DNA from: Chitinophagaceae bacterium
GTDB taxonomy: Bacteria; Bacteroidota; Bacteroidia; Chitinophagales; Chitinophagaceae
Assembly (NCBI GenBank): GCA_014879565.1
Contig: JACSRW010000041.1
Location: 1 to 64,000 of the forward strand
DNA length: 64,000 nt
Direction of reading: 5' to 3'
Made by a program: the position numbers and the translations under genes. The notes below the pieces were generated by a model, which saw only the letters and a program-made list of their open reading frames with translations, searched no databases and had not been told where the DNA came from. Below, piece by piece: positions 9,790-18,565 of this stretch. Every line of letters begins with the position of its first letter. Position 1 is the stretch's first letter.

Positions 9790-11331
9790 ATGTTAAAAAG
9801 AATTATTATTTACCTGTCGCTGTTTCTGCCCTTAGTGGCCGGTGCACAGAAAAAAGATAAAAACGCCGTGAAGGCAGCCGCAACGATTACGGTGGAGGAT
9901 CTGAAAAAACACCTGTATATCATTGCCAGCAAAGAAATGGAAGGACGGGGCACCCCTTCACCCGGATTGGAAAAAGCCGCCGATTATATTGAGGCCCATT
10001 TCCGGGCACTCGGTTTACAGCCAGGTAATAAAGACAGTTACCGTCAGTATTATCCCCTTTATAAAGATTCCGTGATCAGCGCGGGTATGCAGCTCAATGG
10101 TCAGGCGCTTACGCTGAATACCGATTTTCAGCCTCAGCCCGGGAATTTTGCCGCTACCATGCGTTTTTCAGAAGTGGTTTATGCCGGTTATGGTATCAGT
10201 GACGGGGAGAACCGGGATGATTACAAGGACCTGAAAGTGGCCGGCAAACTGGTTATGATTATGGAGGGGAGTCCGGCCGGTTATAAGTCTTCCCAGACCG
10301 GTTTTGGTTCTCCTGCCGGTACCATGGGAAAAATGAATGCCGCCCTGAACAAGGGAGCGGCAGGGGTACTGACGATCAGTACCAGTTTTCCCCGCAGGGC
10401 CAGCATGGTTACCTCCGGCTGGGGAATGAGCAGCTATAAGGCAAATCAGTCACCCTTCAGCTTTTCCGTTTCCCTGGAAACAGCGGCCAGAATACTGGGA
10501 GAAGAGGCGGCCGGTTTTGCGGAGAAAATAAAAAACGGAACTCTTGCCTCCAAAGTCTATCCGGCAGACCTGGAGCTGAGTTATAATAAAATAGTCCTTA
10601 CTGAAAAAGCCGGTAATGTAGTAGGTGTACTGGAAGGTACAGATCTCAAAGATGAATACGTGGTGATCACGGCCCACTATGATCACCTGGGCAAACGGGA
10701 TACGGTAATTTATTACGGGGCAGACGATGATGGTTCCGGCACCACGGGTGTGATGGAAATTGCCGAAGCCTTTGTAAAAGCGAAGCAGGCTGGCCATGGT
10801 CCGCGCCGCAGCATCATTTTTATGACCGTGAGCGGCGAAGAGAAAGGACTCTGGGGTTCGGGTTATTATGGGAACAACCCGCTTTTTCCCCTGGAAAAAA
10901 CCACGGTGAATCTGAATATTGATATGATCGGTCGCAGTGATGCCAGCCGCAAGACAGGTGATTCTGCCAATTATATCTATGTTGTTGGCGATGATAAAAT
11001 CAGTACCGACCTCAAACCCATCAGCGAGGGGGTGAACAAACTTTACCTGAAGATGGAGCTGGATTATAAATTCAATGACCCCAAAGACCCGAACCGGATT
11101 TATTTCCGCAGCGATCATTACAATTTTGCCCGGAAGGGAGTACCTATCATCTTCTACTATGACGGGATGCTGGGCGCGGATTATCACCGTCCCACCGATA
11201 CGCCTGATAAAATAGAATACGATGTATTTGTGAAAAGAGCCCGGCTGATTTTCCATACTGCCTGGGAAATGGCCAACCGGAATGAGATGCTGAAGAGGGA
11301 TCTGAAGCTGGAGATACCGGCGAGGAATTGA
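9790..11331 (+). CDS. M28-family secreted metallopeptidase with PA-like insert
   Basis: signal peptide; YVVITAHYDHLG, YYGADDDGSGTTGVMEIA, TVSGEEKGLWGS, YHRPTDTPDKI. Confidence 0.92.
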   Translation: MLKRIIIYLSLFLPLVAGAQKKDKNAVKAAATITVEDLKKHLYIIASKEMEGRGTPSPGLEKAADYIEAHFRALGLQPGNKDSYRQYYPLYKDSVISAGMQLNGQALTLNTDFQPQPGNFAATMRFSEVVYAGYGISDGENRDDYKDLKVAGKLVMIMEGSPAGYKSSQTGFGSPAGTMGKMNAALNKGAAGVLTISTSFPRRASMVTSGWGMSSYKANQSPFSFSVSLETAARILGEEAAGFAEKIKNGTLASKVYPADLELSYNKIVLTEKAGNVVGVLEGTDLKDEYVVITAHYDHLGKRDTVIYYGADDDGSGTTGVMEIAEAFVKAKQAGHGPRRSIIFMTVSGEEKGLWGSGYYGNNPLFPLEKTTVNLNIDMIGRSDASRKTGDSANYIYVVGDDKISTDLKPISEGVNKLYLKMELDYKFNDPKDPNRIYFRSDHYNFARKGVPIIFYYDGMLGADYHRPTDTPDKIEYDVFVKRARLIFHTAWEMANRNEMLKRDLKLEIPARN

Positions 11332-11445
11332 GGTTGAGGCTGAGGCTGATAAAAAAGTTTTAAACCTTTTGCAACTTCGGGAGTCTTTCTTCTGTCTTTC
11401 TGTTAACTACCTGCCGGAAGAATTAATCCCTACCTTCTATATAGC

Positions 11446-11479
11446 AAGAGCCCCGGAACAATCTGTTACGGGGCTCTTT
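11446..11479. terminator. terminator between convergent genes
   Basis: AAGAGCCCC ... GGGGCTCTT stem followed by TCGCTTTTT. Confidence 0.8.
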
Positions 11480-11505
11480 CGCTTTTTATGCCGTATACCG
11501 GCTGA

Positions 11506-12480
11506 TTACCAGCCCAGCACCCAGGCAAAGATCAGGGGGGCCACGATGGTGGCGTCACTCTCTACGATAAACTTGGGGGTGTTCACATCCAGTTTGCCCC
11601 AGGTAATTTTTTCATTCGGCACGGCGCCGGAATAAGAACCATAGGAAGTAGTGGAATCGCTGATCTGGCAGAAATAGCTCCAGAAGGGCACATCATGCCA
11701 TTCCAGGTCCTGGTACATCATGGGTACCACACAAATCGGGAAATCGCCCGCGATACCTCCGCCGATCTGGAAAAAACCCACTCCTTTTCCGGCAGAATTG
11801 TTCCGGTACCAGTCGGCCAGCCAGGCCATGTATTCAATCCCGTTTTTCACGGTACTGGCCTTCAGTTCTCCTTTAATTACATAACTGGCGAAGATATTTC
11901 CGGTGGTACTGTCTTCCCAGCCGGGTACCACGATGGGAATATTCTTTTCAGCCGCCGCGATGATCCAGCTGTCTTTGGGATCAATCTCGTAGTATTGTTT
12001 CAGTTCGCCGCTGCGTACCACTTTGTACAGGAATTCGTGCGGGAAGTACCTTTCCCCGGCGGCTTCGGCTTCTTTCCACTGTTTCACCAGGTGTTTCTGG
12101 AGCCGGCGGAAAGCTTCTTCTTCCGGGATACAGGTATCTGTAACACGGTTATAATGATTTTCCAGAAGGTCCCATTCTTCCTGGGGGGTAAGATCCCGGT
12201 AGTTGGGAATACGTTTGTAGTGGGAGTGGGCCACGAGGTTCATCACGTCCTCTTCCAGGTTGGCGCCTGTGCAGCTGATAATATCGACTTTACCCTGCCG
12301 GATCATTTCGGCCAGGGAGATACCCAGTTCGCCTGTGCTCATGGCACCGGCCAGGGTGATCATCATTTTTCCGCCTTCCAGCAGGTGCTGTTCATAGCCT
12401 TTAGCGGCATCCACCAGGGCAGCTGCATTAAAGTGGCGGTAATGATGCTGAATAAATTGAGAAACCGGACCTTTGTTCAT
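11506..12480 (-). CDS. deoxyhypusine synthase-family protein
   Basis: MITLAGAMSTGELG, IISCTGANLEED, GGGIAGDFPICVVPMM, C-terminal ITWGKL with candidate catalytic Lys. Confidence 0.9.
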   Translation of the reverse strand: MNKGPVSQFIQHHYRHFNAAALVDAAKGYEQHLLEGGKMMITLAGAMSTGELGISLAEMIRQGKVDIISCTGANLEEDVMNLVAHSHYKRIPNYRDLTPQEEWDLLENHYNRVTDTCIPEEEAFRRLQKHLVKQWKEAEAAGERYFPHEFLYKVVRSGELKQYYEIDPKDSWIIAAAEKNIPIVVPGWEDSTTGNIFASYVIKGELKASTVKNGIEYMAWLADWYRNNSAGKGVGFFQIGGGIAGDFPICVVPMMYQDLEWHDVPFWSYFCQISDSTTSYGSYSGAVPNEKITWGKLDVNTPKFIVESDATIVAPLIFAWVLGW

Positions 12481-12644
12481 CGCAAAAATAATTTTGGATC
12501 CGCCTTCAGATCACAATATGGTGAGACATTGCGGTGTGCAAAAGTACAGGTTTCACCGGTTTTGCGGCAGCGATCCTGCAAAAACAAAACCCCGGCCGCC
12601 GGAGCAGACCAGGGTTGTTTTTACCACACACCAAAACAGGTTTA

Positions 12645-13082
12645 TCAGGCTTTTTTCTGTTTTTCGTACACAGTCCAGGGCTGTTCCGCTGTTGCTTTCA
12701 GTACGAGGCGGGTATCGGCATCTTCCAGGGTGATATACCAGAAAGTGCCTTCTTCCCGGGCGGCTTCAAACAAGTCGCTGATCCAGTACTGGTCATAATT
12801 TTTCTTCAGACAGGTCTGAAGTTTCAGCGGCAGTTCCGATACGGTGATATTCCGGGTCAGTCCCAGGAGACGGCCCTCTTCAGAATAAAAGGCGTACACA
12901 TATTTTTCATTATAGAGAAAAACGGCCTTGTAAAAACCGCTGCCGGTTGTCCATTCCACCTGTGTGGCGGAGGAAAAATCTTTTTTGAAGGCATTCAGCA
13001 CTTTTTCATTTACACCTGCATCACCGGCCATGGCTGCCAGGGAGAAGAGAAGTGCCGTCGCGGCCACGATTGTCTTTTTCAT
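12645..13082 (-). CDS. small secreted protein, possibly PepSY-like
   Basis: signal peptide MKKTIVAATALLFSLAAMAGDA; VLNAFKKDFSSATQVEW. Confidence 0.65.
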   Translation of the reverse strand: MKKTIVAATALLFSLAAMAGDAGVNEKVLNAFKKDFSSATQVEWTTGSGFYKAVFLYNEKYVYAFYSEEGRLLGLTRNITVSELPLKLQTCLKKNYDQYWISDLFEAAREEGTFWYITLEDADTRLVLKATAEQPWTVYEKQKKA

Positions 13083-13339
13083 ATTGGTTTCTTTAAAGGT
13101 TTATGGTTATTTGTCTGTTCTCTGTATCTGTGACGGAATAAAGGTACCGCGGGTTACAGGGGAAGGCAAGCCAATTATGATCAATGGAGTGCCCTGTTAA
13201 GGCTTGTTAACAGGTGTTACGGATTATTAACCATTCAGCCGCAGGCGAAACCGGTTATCCCGGAATTGAAACAGTAACAGAAAGTAATTGGAAATGTCAA
13301 AAGTTATTTAGATATTTGTCTAAATGTTTAAATAGTTGT

Positions 13340-13603
13340 ATGAATACGGCATTCAAGGCCCTGAATGATCCGACCCGGCGGGAGATCCTGGAACTATTGC
13401 AGCAGCGTGACATGACTGCCGGGGAAATTGTGGAACACTTCAGTTTATCCGGTCCGAGTATTTCGCATCACCTCGATCTGCTGAAGCAGGCCGGGCTGGT
13501 TAGCGCGGAAAAACAGGGCCAGTACATTCTCTATTCGCTGAATACCACTGTAGTGGATGAGATCATGAAGTGGTTCCTGCAATTCCGTTCTAAAAAGAAG
13601 TGA
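13340..13603 (+). CDS. ArsR/SdpR-type transcriptional repressor
   Basis: MNTAFKALNDPTRREILELLQQRDMTAGEIVEHFSLSGPSISHHLDLLKQAGLV winged HTH; start trimmed to ATG 13340. Confidence 0.9.
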   Translation: MNTAFKALNDPTRREILELLQQRDMTAGEIVEHFSLSGPSISHHLDLLKQAGLVSAEKQGQYILYSLNTTVVDEIMKWFLQFRSKKK

Positions 13604-13604
13604 T

Positions 13605-14273
13605 ATGAATAAACTGATGCAGCCGCTGATCTGGCTGATTTCGCTGGTACCGGGCATTTACCTGGCGGTAATCTGGAATAAACTTCCGGCCGAAGTCGCC
13701 ATGCATTTTGATATCAACGGAAAACCCGACCGCTACGGGAGTAAGAATGAATTACTGCTGATGGCAGCGATTTTATTTTTCCTCAGCATCGGGCTTTATT
13801 ACCTGATGGCCAATATACACCGGATAGATCCGAAGCGTTATGCGGATGAGAACCGGTCCCGTTTCAAAAAAATCGGCTTCGCCGTATCCCTGTTCCTGTC
13901 TGCGCTGACCGTATTTATCATTTACTCCAGTTCCAATGGCGGATCACGGATGGATGTTAATATTATACTGACTGCTGTGGCCCTTTTAATGGCTGTTATT
14001 GGCAATTATATGCCTAACCTGAAGCCGAATTATTTTGCGGGGATGCGTTTACCCTGGACCCTGGAAAATCCGGACAACTGGCGGGCTACCCATTTACTGG
14101 CGGGAAAAATCTGGTTCTGGGGCGGGCTCGCACTGGCTGTGTTCTGTTTTATCCTGCCCCCGGCAATTGCCACCATAATTTTTATTGCAGGAATATTCGC
14201 AATGGTGCTGATACCGGCGATTTTTTCCTGGCGTTTTTACCAGCAGCAGAAGCGCAGCGGACCGGTTTCGTAA
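13605..14273 (+). CDS. SdpI-family membrane protein
   Basis: DUF1648-like LPAEVAMHFDINGKPDRYGSK; NYFAGMRLPWTLENPDNWRATH typical of SdpI; follows SdpR-like gene. Confidence 0.88.
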   Translation: MNKLMQPLIWLISLVPGIYLAVIWNKLPAEVAMHFDINGKPDRYGSKNELLLMAAILFFLSIGLYYLMANIHRIDPKRYADENRSRFKKIGFAVSLFLSALTVFIIYSSSNGGSRMDVNIILTAVALLMAVIGNYMPNLKPNYFAGMRLPWTLENPDNWRATHLLAGKIWFWGGLALAVFCFILPPAIATIIFIAGIFAMVLIPAIFSWRFYQQQKRSGPVS

Positions 14274-14278
14274 ATTTG
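14271..14278 (+). promoter_or_regulatory. -7 element TAAATTTG overlapping the SdpI stop codon
   Basis: match to TAnnTTTG upstream of the AcpH-like ORF. Confidence 0.5.
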
Positions 14279-14282
14279 CACC

Positions 14283-14900
14283 AAACCGTTACGCATCAAT
14301 TACCTGGCACACGCATATCTTTCCTTTAATGAGCCCGGCATCCTCGTCGGCAATATGATCAGTGATTTTGTAAAGGGGCGCCGCAAACTGGACTACCCGG
14401 AAGCGGTACAGCGGGGTATTACCCTGCACCGGGCTATTGATGAATTCACCGACCGGCACGAAGCCAGCCGCGAAGCCAAACTGGTATTCCGGCCGGCCTA
14501 TCGCCTTTATGCCGGGGCTATTGTGGACGTGATCTATGATCATTTTCTGGCGGCCGATGAGCAGGAATTCACCGAAAGTTCACTTCATGGTTTCTCGGGC
14601 GGGGTATACCAGACGCTTCACCAGCATCTTGACCTGCTGCCCGAGCGTTTTGCCCGCATGTATCCCTATATGAAGGAACAAAACTGGCTTTTTCATTACC
14701 GGAGCCGCTGGGGAACGGAAAAAAGCCTGGGCGGACTGGTACGCCGTTCACGTTATCTGACAGAAAGTGATACCGCTTTCCGGCTTTTTGAAGAGCACTA
14801 CCAACTTCTGGGCGATTGTTATCGTCATTTCTGGGCGGAGATAAAGCCGTTTGCGGCTGCTTACCTGGCCGGACTTACGGATCCGGAAAAAAAGCCATGA
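14283..14900 (+). CDS. acyl carrier protein phosphodiesterase (AcpH-like); start codon uncertain, no upstream ATG
   Basis: in-frame INYLAHAYLSFNEPGILVGNMISDFVKGRRK...GITLHRAIDEFTDRH; conserved N-terminus precedes the first ATG at 14355. Confidence 0.8.
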   Translation, partial: KPLRINYLAHAYLSFNEPGILVGNMISDFVKGRRKLDYPEAVQRGITLHRAIDEFTDRHEASREAKLVFRPAYRLYAGAIVDVIYDHFLAADEQEFTESSLHGFSGGVYQTLHQHLDLLPERFARMYPYMKEQNWLFHYRSRWGTEKSLGGLVRRSRYLTESDTAFRLFEEHYQLLGDCYRHFWAEIKPFAAAYLAGLTDPEKKP

Positions 14901-14966
14901 TGAATGGTAACAAGCCGGTAAACAATTCGTTATACTTTTGTTCATCACACATTAAAGCAGGAACCC

Positions 14967-15527
14967 ATGAAAAAAATTGCAGGTATCGTTCTTTTCTTCC
15001 AGCTTGTTTTTTGCAGCCTGATGGCCCAGACCTTGCCCCCGGTTGACAAATCCCCGATGGATGTAAGTTATTATCCGGCCAATTACCCCGTGCTGAAGAT
15101 CCAGGATAAAGTGACGGAAAGTCCGGTTGCCCGGGTCATTTATTCCCGGCCCCAGAAAGCGGGTCGTGTAATTTTCGGCGGACTGGTAAAATACGGGGAA
15201 GTGTGGCGCCTGGGTGCCAATGAAGCCACCGAGATAGAATTTTTCAAACATGTAAAAATTGACGGGAAAAGGGTACCCAAGGGCCGTTATACCCTGTTTG
15301 CCATTGTCAACGAAGGCAACTGGACTTTTATTCTGAATAAAGACACCGATACCTGGGGTTCTTTTAAATATGACAGTAAAAAGGATCTGCTCCACGCTAC
15401 TGTTCCTTCGCAAAAAACCGATACCCCGCTGGAATCGCTGGCGATGGGATTTGAAAAAACCGCCAGCGGCTGCAGCCTGCAGGTTGCCTGGGATAACCTG
15501 AAAGTGGCTTTGCCAATAAGTTTTTAA
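14967..15527 (+). CDS. DUF2911 family secreted protein
   Basis: signal peptide; ARVIYSRPQKAGRVIFGGLVKYGEVWRLGANEATEIEF. Confidence 0.88.
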   Translation: MKKIAGIVLFFQLVFCSLMAQTLPPVDKSPMDVSYYPANYPVLKIQDKVTESPVARVIYSRPQKAGRVIFGGLVKYGEVWRLGANEATEIEFFKHVKIDGKRVPKGRYTLFAIVNEGNWTFILNKDTDTWGSFKYDSKKDLLHATVPSQKTDTPLESLAMGFEKTASGCSLQVAWDNLKVALPISF

Positions 15528-15535
15528 CTTGCCGC

Positions 15536-16201
15536 ATGCACCCCAGACTCAACCTCAACCTCAGCCTCAGCCTCTGCCTCAGCCTCTGCCTCCTCCTGTT
15601 ATCCTGCAGCGATGAAAGCAGCAAACAGGCTGGCCGTAATGACAGCAGCGGTATCCGTGACAGTGCCCCGGCCGCCCGGCTGGAAAGACCGGCTCTGAAT
15701 CCTTATGCCGGGGTGGATGTTTCTCCCCTGGATATGGTTTATTACCCGGTGGATTATCCCAAGCTGAAGATGACGGGTGCTGTCAGCAGCGCGCCCCTGG
15801 CACGGGTGATTTATTCCCGTCCGCACCTGCAGGGTCGGCATATTTTTCATGAGGTGCTGAAGTACGAAGAACCCTGGCGACTGGGAGCCAATGAAGCCAC
15901 TGAACTGGAATTATACAGGGATGCAATGGCCGGAGATAAAAAAGTAAAAGCCGGCCGGTATTCGCTTTACTGCATACCCCACCCCGAAAACTGGACCATC
16001 GCTATAAATGCCAATACAGATATCTGGGGCCTGAAACCCGATACCCTGAAAGATGTGGCCCGTTTTACCGTACCGGTAACAAAAACACAGCAAAGCCTGG
16101 AATACTTCACCATGGTTTTTGAAGAAAAAGAAAACCAGGTTTTCCTGCTGATGGCCTGGGATGATGTGGAAGTGCGGCTGCCTTTCTCCTTCGGTAAATA
16201 A
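15536..16201 (+). CDS. DUF2911 family lipoprotein, tandem paralogue
   Basis: lipobox LLLLSC; ARVIYSRPHLQGRHIFHEVLKYEEPWRLGANEATELEL. Confidence 0.88.
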   Translation: MHPRLNLNLSLSLCLSLCLLLLSCSDESSKQAGRNDSSGIRDSAPAARLERPALNPYAGVDVSPLDMVYYPVDYPKLKMTGAVSSAPLARVIYSRPHLQGRHIFHEVLKYEEPWRLGANEATELELYRDAMAGDKKVKAGRYSLYCIPHPENWTIAINANTDIWGLKPDTLKDVARFTVPVTKTQQSLEYFTMVFEEKENQVFLLMAWDDVEVRLPFSFGK

Positions 16202-16269
16202 TCCGCCTGCCAAACAGCCTCCCCCGGCTGCTATTTATTCCTCATCTTTGCAGGAATAAATCAATCAGT

Positions 16270-17409
16270 ATGAAATCTGCCACTAAATACATTCACGCCG
16301 GTTCACACCCGGACCCGTCCACCGGCGCGATCATGACCCCCGTATACCAGACCTCTACCTATGTGCAGGAGGCGCCCGGGGTTAATAAAGGTTATGAATA
16401 TGCCCGCAGCCAGAATCCGACCCGTACTGCGCTGGAAGAAGCCCTGGCGGTGATTGAAAACGGAAAGTTCGGACTGGCTTTCAGCAGCGGAGTGGCCGCA
16501 ACCGATGCCGTTATTAAACTGCTGAACCCAGGTGATGAAGTGATTTGCGCCAATGATATGTACGGAGGCACCTATCGCCTGTTCACCAAGGTATTTGAAC
16601 GTTTTGGCATCGTATTCCGCTATGTGGATACAACATCAGCCGCCAATGTGGAAGCAGCTGTTACCCCGAAAACCAAACTGATCTGGCTGGAAACACCCAC
16701 CAACCCGCTGATGAATATTACGGATATCGCCTCCGTAGCCGCCATCAGCAAGGCGCATAAACTGATCCTGGTGGTGGACAACACTTTTGCCTCACCCGCT
16801 TTGCAGAATCCGCTGGATCTCGGCGCTGATATCGTGATGCACTCGGCCACCAAGTACCTCGGCGGACACAGTGATGTGATCCAGGGCGCCCTGGTGATGA
16901 ATGATGTTGAACTGCGTGACAAACTCTATTTTATCCAGAAAAGCTGCGGGGCCGTCCCCGGTCCTATGGATTGTTTCCTGGTATTACGCGGGATTAAAAC
17001 CCTGGGTGTACGCATGAAAGCCCATTGCGAGAACGGAAAACGGATTGCGCACTGGCTGAAAGATCATCCGAAAGTGAGCAAAGTGTACTGGCCCGGTTTT
17101 GAAGACCACGCCGGTTACGCGGTAGCCAGCAAACAGATGAAGGGTTTTGGCGGCATGATTTCCTTTGAATTGAAGAACGACAGTGTGGAAGAAGCCAAAC
17201 GCGTTTTATCCTCCACGCATTTGTTTTCCCTGGCGGAAAGCCTGGGGGGCGTGGAATCCCTGATCAATCACCCGGCCAGTATGACCCATGCCTCCATTCC
17301 CCGGGAAGAGCGGATAAAAAACGGGTTGTCCGATTCCCTGATCCGGCTGAGTGTGGGCATTGAAGATGCGGATGACCTGGTGGAAGACCTGGCAAAGGCC
17401 ATTGGCTGA
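16270..17409 (+). CDS. cystathionine gamma-synthase / gamma-lyase family PLP enzyme
   Basis: YEYARSQNPTRTALE, MHSATKYLGGHSDVIQGA (PLP Lys), SLGGVESLINHPASMTHA. Confidence 0.93.
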   Translation: MKSATKYIHAGSHPDPSTGAIMTPVYQTSTYVQEAPGVNKGYEYARSQNPTRTALEEALAVIENGKFGLAFSSGVAATDAVIKLLNPGDEVICANDMYGGTYRLFTKVFERFGIVFRYVDTTSAANVEAAVTPKTKLIWLETPTNPLMNITDIASVAAISKAHKLILVVDNTFASPALQNPLDLGADIVMHSATKYLGGHSDVIQGALVMNDVELRDKLYFIQKSCGAVPGPMDCFLVLRGIKTLGVRMKAHCENGKRIAHWLKDHPKVSKVYWPGFEDHAGYAVASKQMKGFGGMISFELKNDSVEEAKRVLSSTHLFSLAESLGGVESLINHPASMTHASIPREERIKNGLSDSLIRLSVGIEDADDLVEDLAKAIG

Positions 17410-18185
17410 TGAAGAAAGATAATTTCATAGATTTTCTGAATGAAAAAGTAAGGCTGTACAACCAGCCTTCTTTTATTGCCGGTGACCCTGTTTCGGTGCC
17501 GCACCATTTCCATAAAAAACAGGATATTGAAATCGCGGCCTTCTTCGCAGCGGTATTCGCCTGGGGCAAACGCAGCACCATCATCAATAAGGCAAATGAA
17601 CTGATGCGGCTGATGGATGATGCGCCTTTTGCCTTCTGTACAGGCCATACGGATAATGATCTGAAAAAACTGCTTTCCTTCAAACACCGCACCTTCAATA
17701 CTACCGACCTGCTCTATTTCATTGAATTCTTCAAATGGCATTACAGTAAACACAAAAGTCTGGAAACTGCTTTTACCATGCATGGGACAACGATCGAAGA
17801 GATGCTGACCGGTTTCCCTCATTATTTCTTTTCACTGGAAGATGCCCCGCCCCGTACCCGCAAGCATATTGCCAGTCCGGAAAAAGGTTCCACCTGTAAA
17901 CGCCTGAATATGTTTTTACGCTGGATGGTCCGGCGGGATAAACAGGGCGTGGATTTCGGCATCTGGAAAAAAATTTCCCCGGCACAGCTGATCTGCCCGG
18001 TTGACCTCCATGTGGCGCGGGTGGCAGACCGTTTCGGGCTGATTGACATAAAAGACCGGCAAAACCCGGTGGTAAACTGGAAAACGGCTGTGACACTAAC
18101 GGATTACTTACGAACTTTAGATCCGGATGATCCCGTGAAATATGATTTTGCCTTATTTGGTCTGGGGGTCATGGAAAAATACTAA
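17409..18185 (+). CDS. TIGR02757 (DUF2400) family protein
   Basis: DPVSVPHHFHKKQDIEIAAFFAAVFAWGKRSTI, FLRWMVRRDKQGVDFGIWKKISPAQLICPVDLHVARVA. Confidence 0.85.
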   Translation: MKKDNFIDFLNEKVRLYNQPSFIAGDPVSVPHHFHKKQDIEIAAFFAAVFAWGKRSTIINKANELMRLMDDAPFAFCTGHTDNDLKKLLSFKHRTFNTTDLLYFIEFFKWHYSKHKSLETAFTMHGTTIEEMLTGFPHYFFSLEDAPPRTRKHIASPEKGSTCKRLNMFLRWMVRRDKQGVDFGIWKKISPAQLICPVDLHVARVADRFGLIDIKDRQNPVVNWKTAVTLTDYLRTLDPDDPVKYDFALFGLGVMEKY

Positions 18186-18189
18186 GCAT

Positions 18190-18516
18190 ATGACATTGAT
18201 TCCCCAGGAACTGGTACCGGCCATCAATCAATCCATGGAGCTAACACTGCCGGCCACCGGTACCTATGAACAGTTAAGGAATAAACTGGCAGCGGTCATC
18301 AATGAAATGATCCATCATGATTTTGAAAAGCTGGTATTCCATCTGTACCGGATTGATGTGGATGAGGCCCGGATGCGGGCGCTGCTGGCTGACCGGTCGG
18401 AAGAAAATGCGGGCGGATTAATAGCGGAACTGATCATTGAACGGCAGTTGCAGAAGCTGAAGTCAAAAGCGGCATTCAGACAGGATGCGAAGCCCGCTGA
18501 AGGTGAAGAATGGTAA
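18190..18516 (+). CDS. conserved hypothetical protein
   Basis: ATG 18190 directly follows the upstream gene; acidic helical sequence. Confidence 0.6.
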   Translation: MTLIPQELVPAINQSMELTLPATGTYEQLRNKLAAVINEMIHHDFEKLVFHLYRIDVDEARMRALLADRSEENAGGLIAELIIERQLQKLKSKAAFRQDAKPAEGEEW

Positions 18517-18565
18517 GTTCAGCCATTTTAAGCGCATTATATTACATTCACGCAAATTGCACCAG

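Noticed and set aside
11695-12798. 367-aa plus-strand ORF
   Set aside because: Antisense to the deoxyhypusine synthase-like gene and its neighbour.
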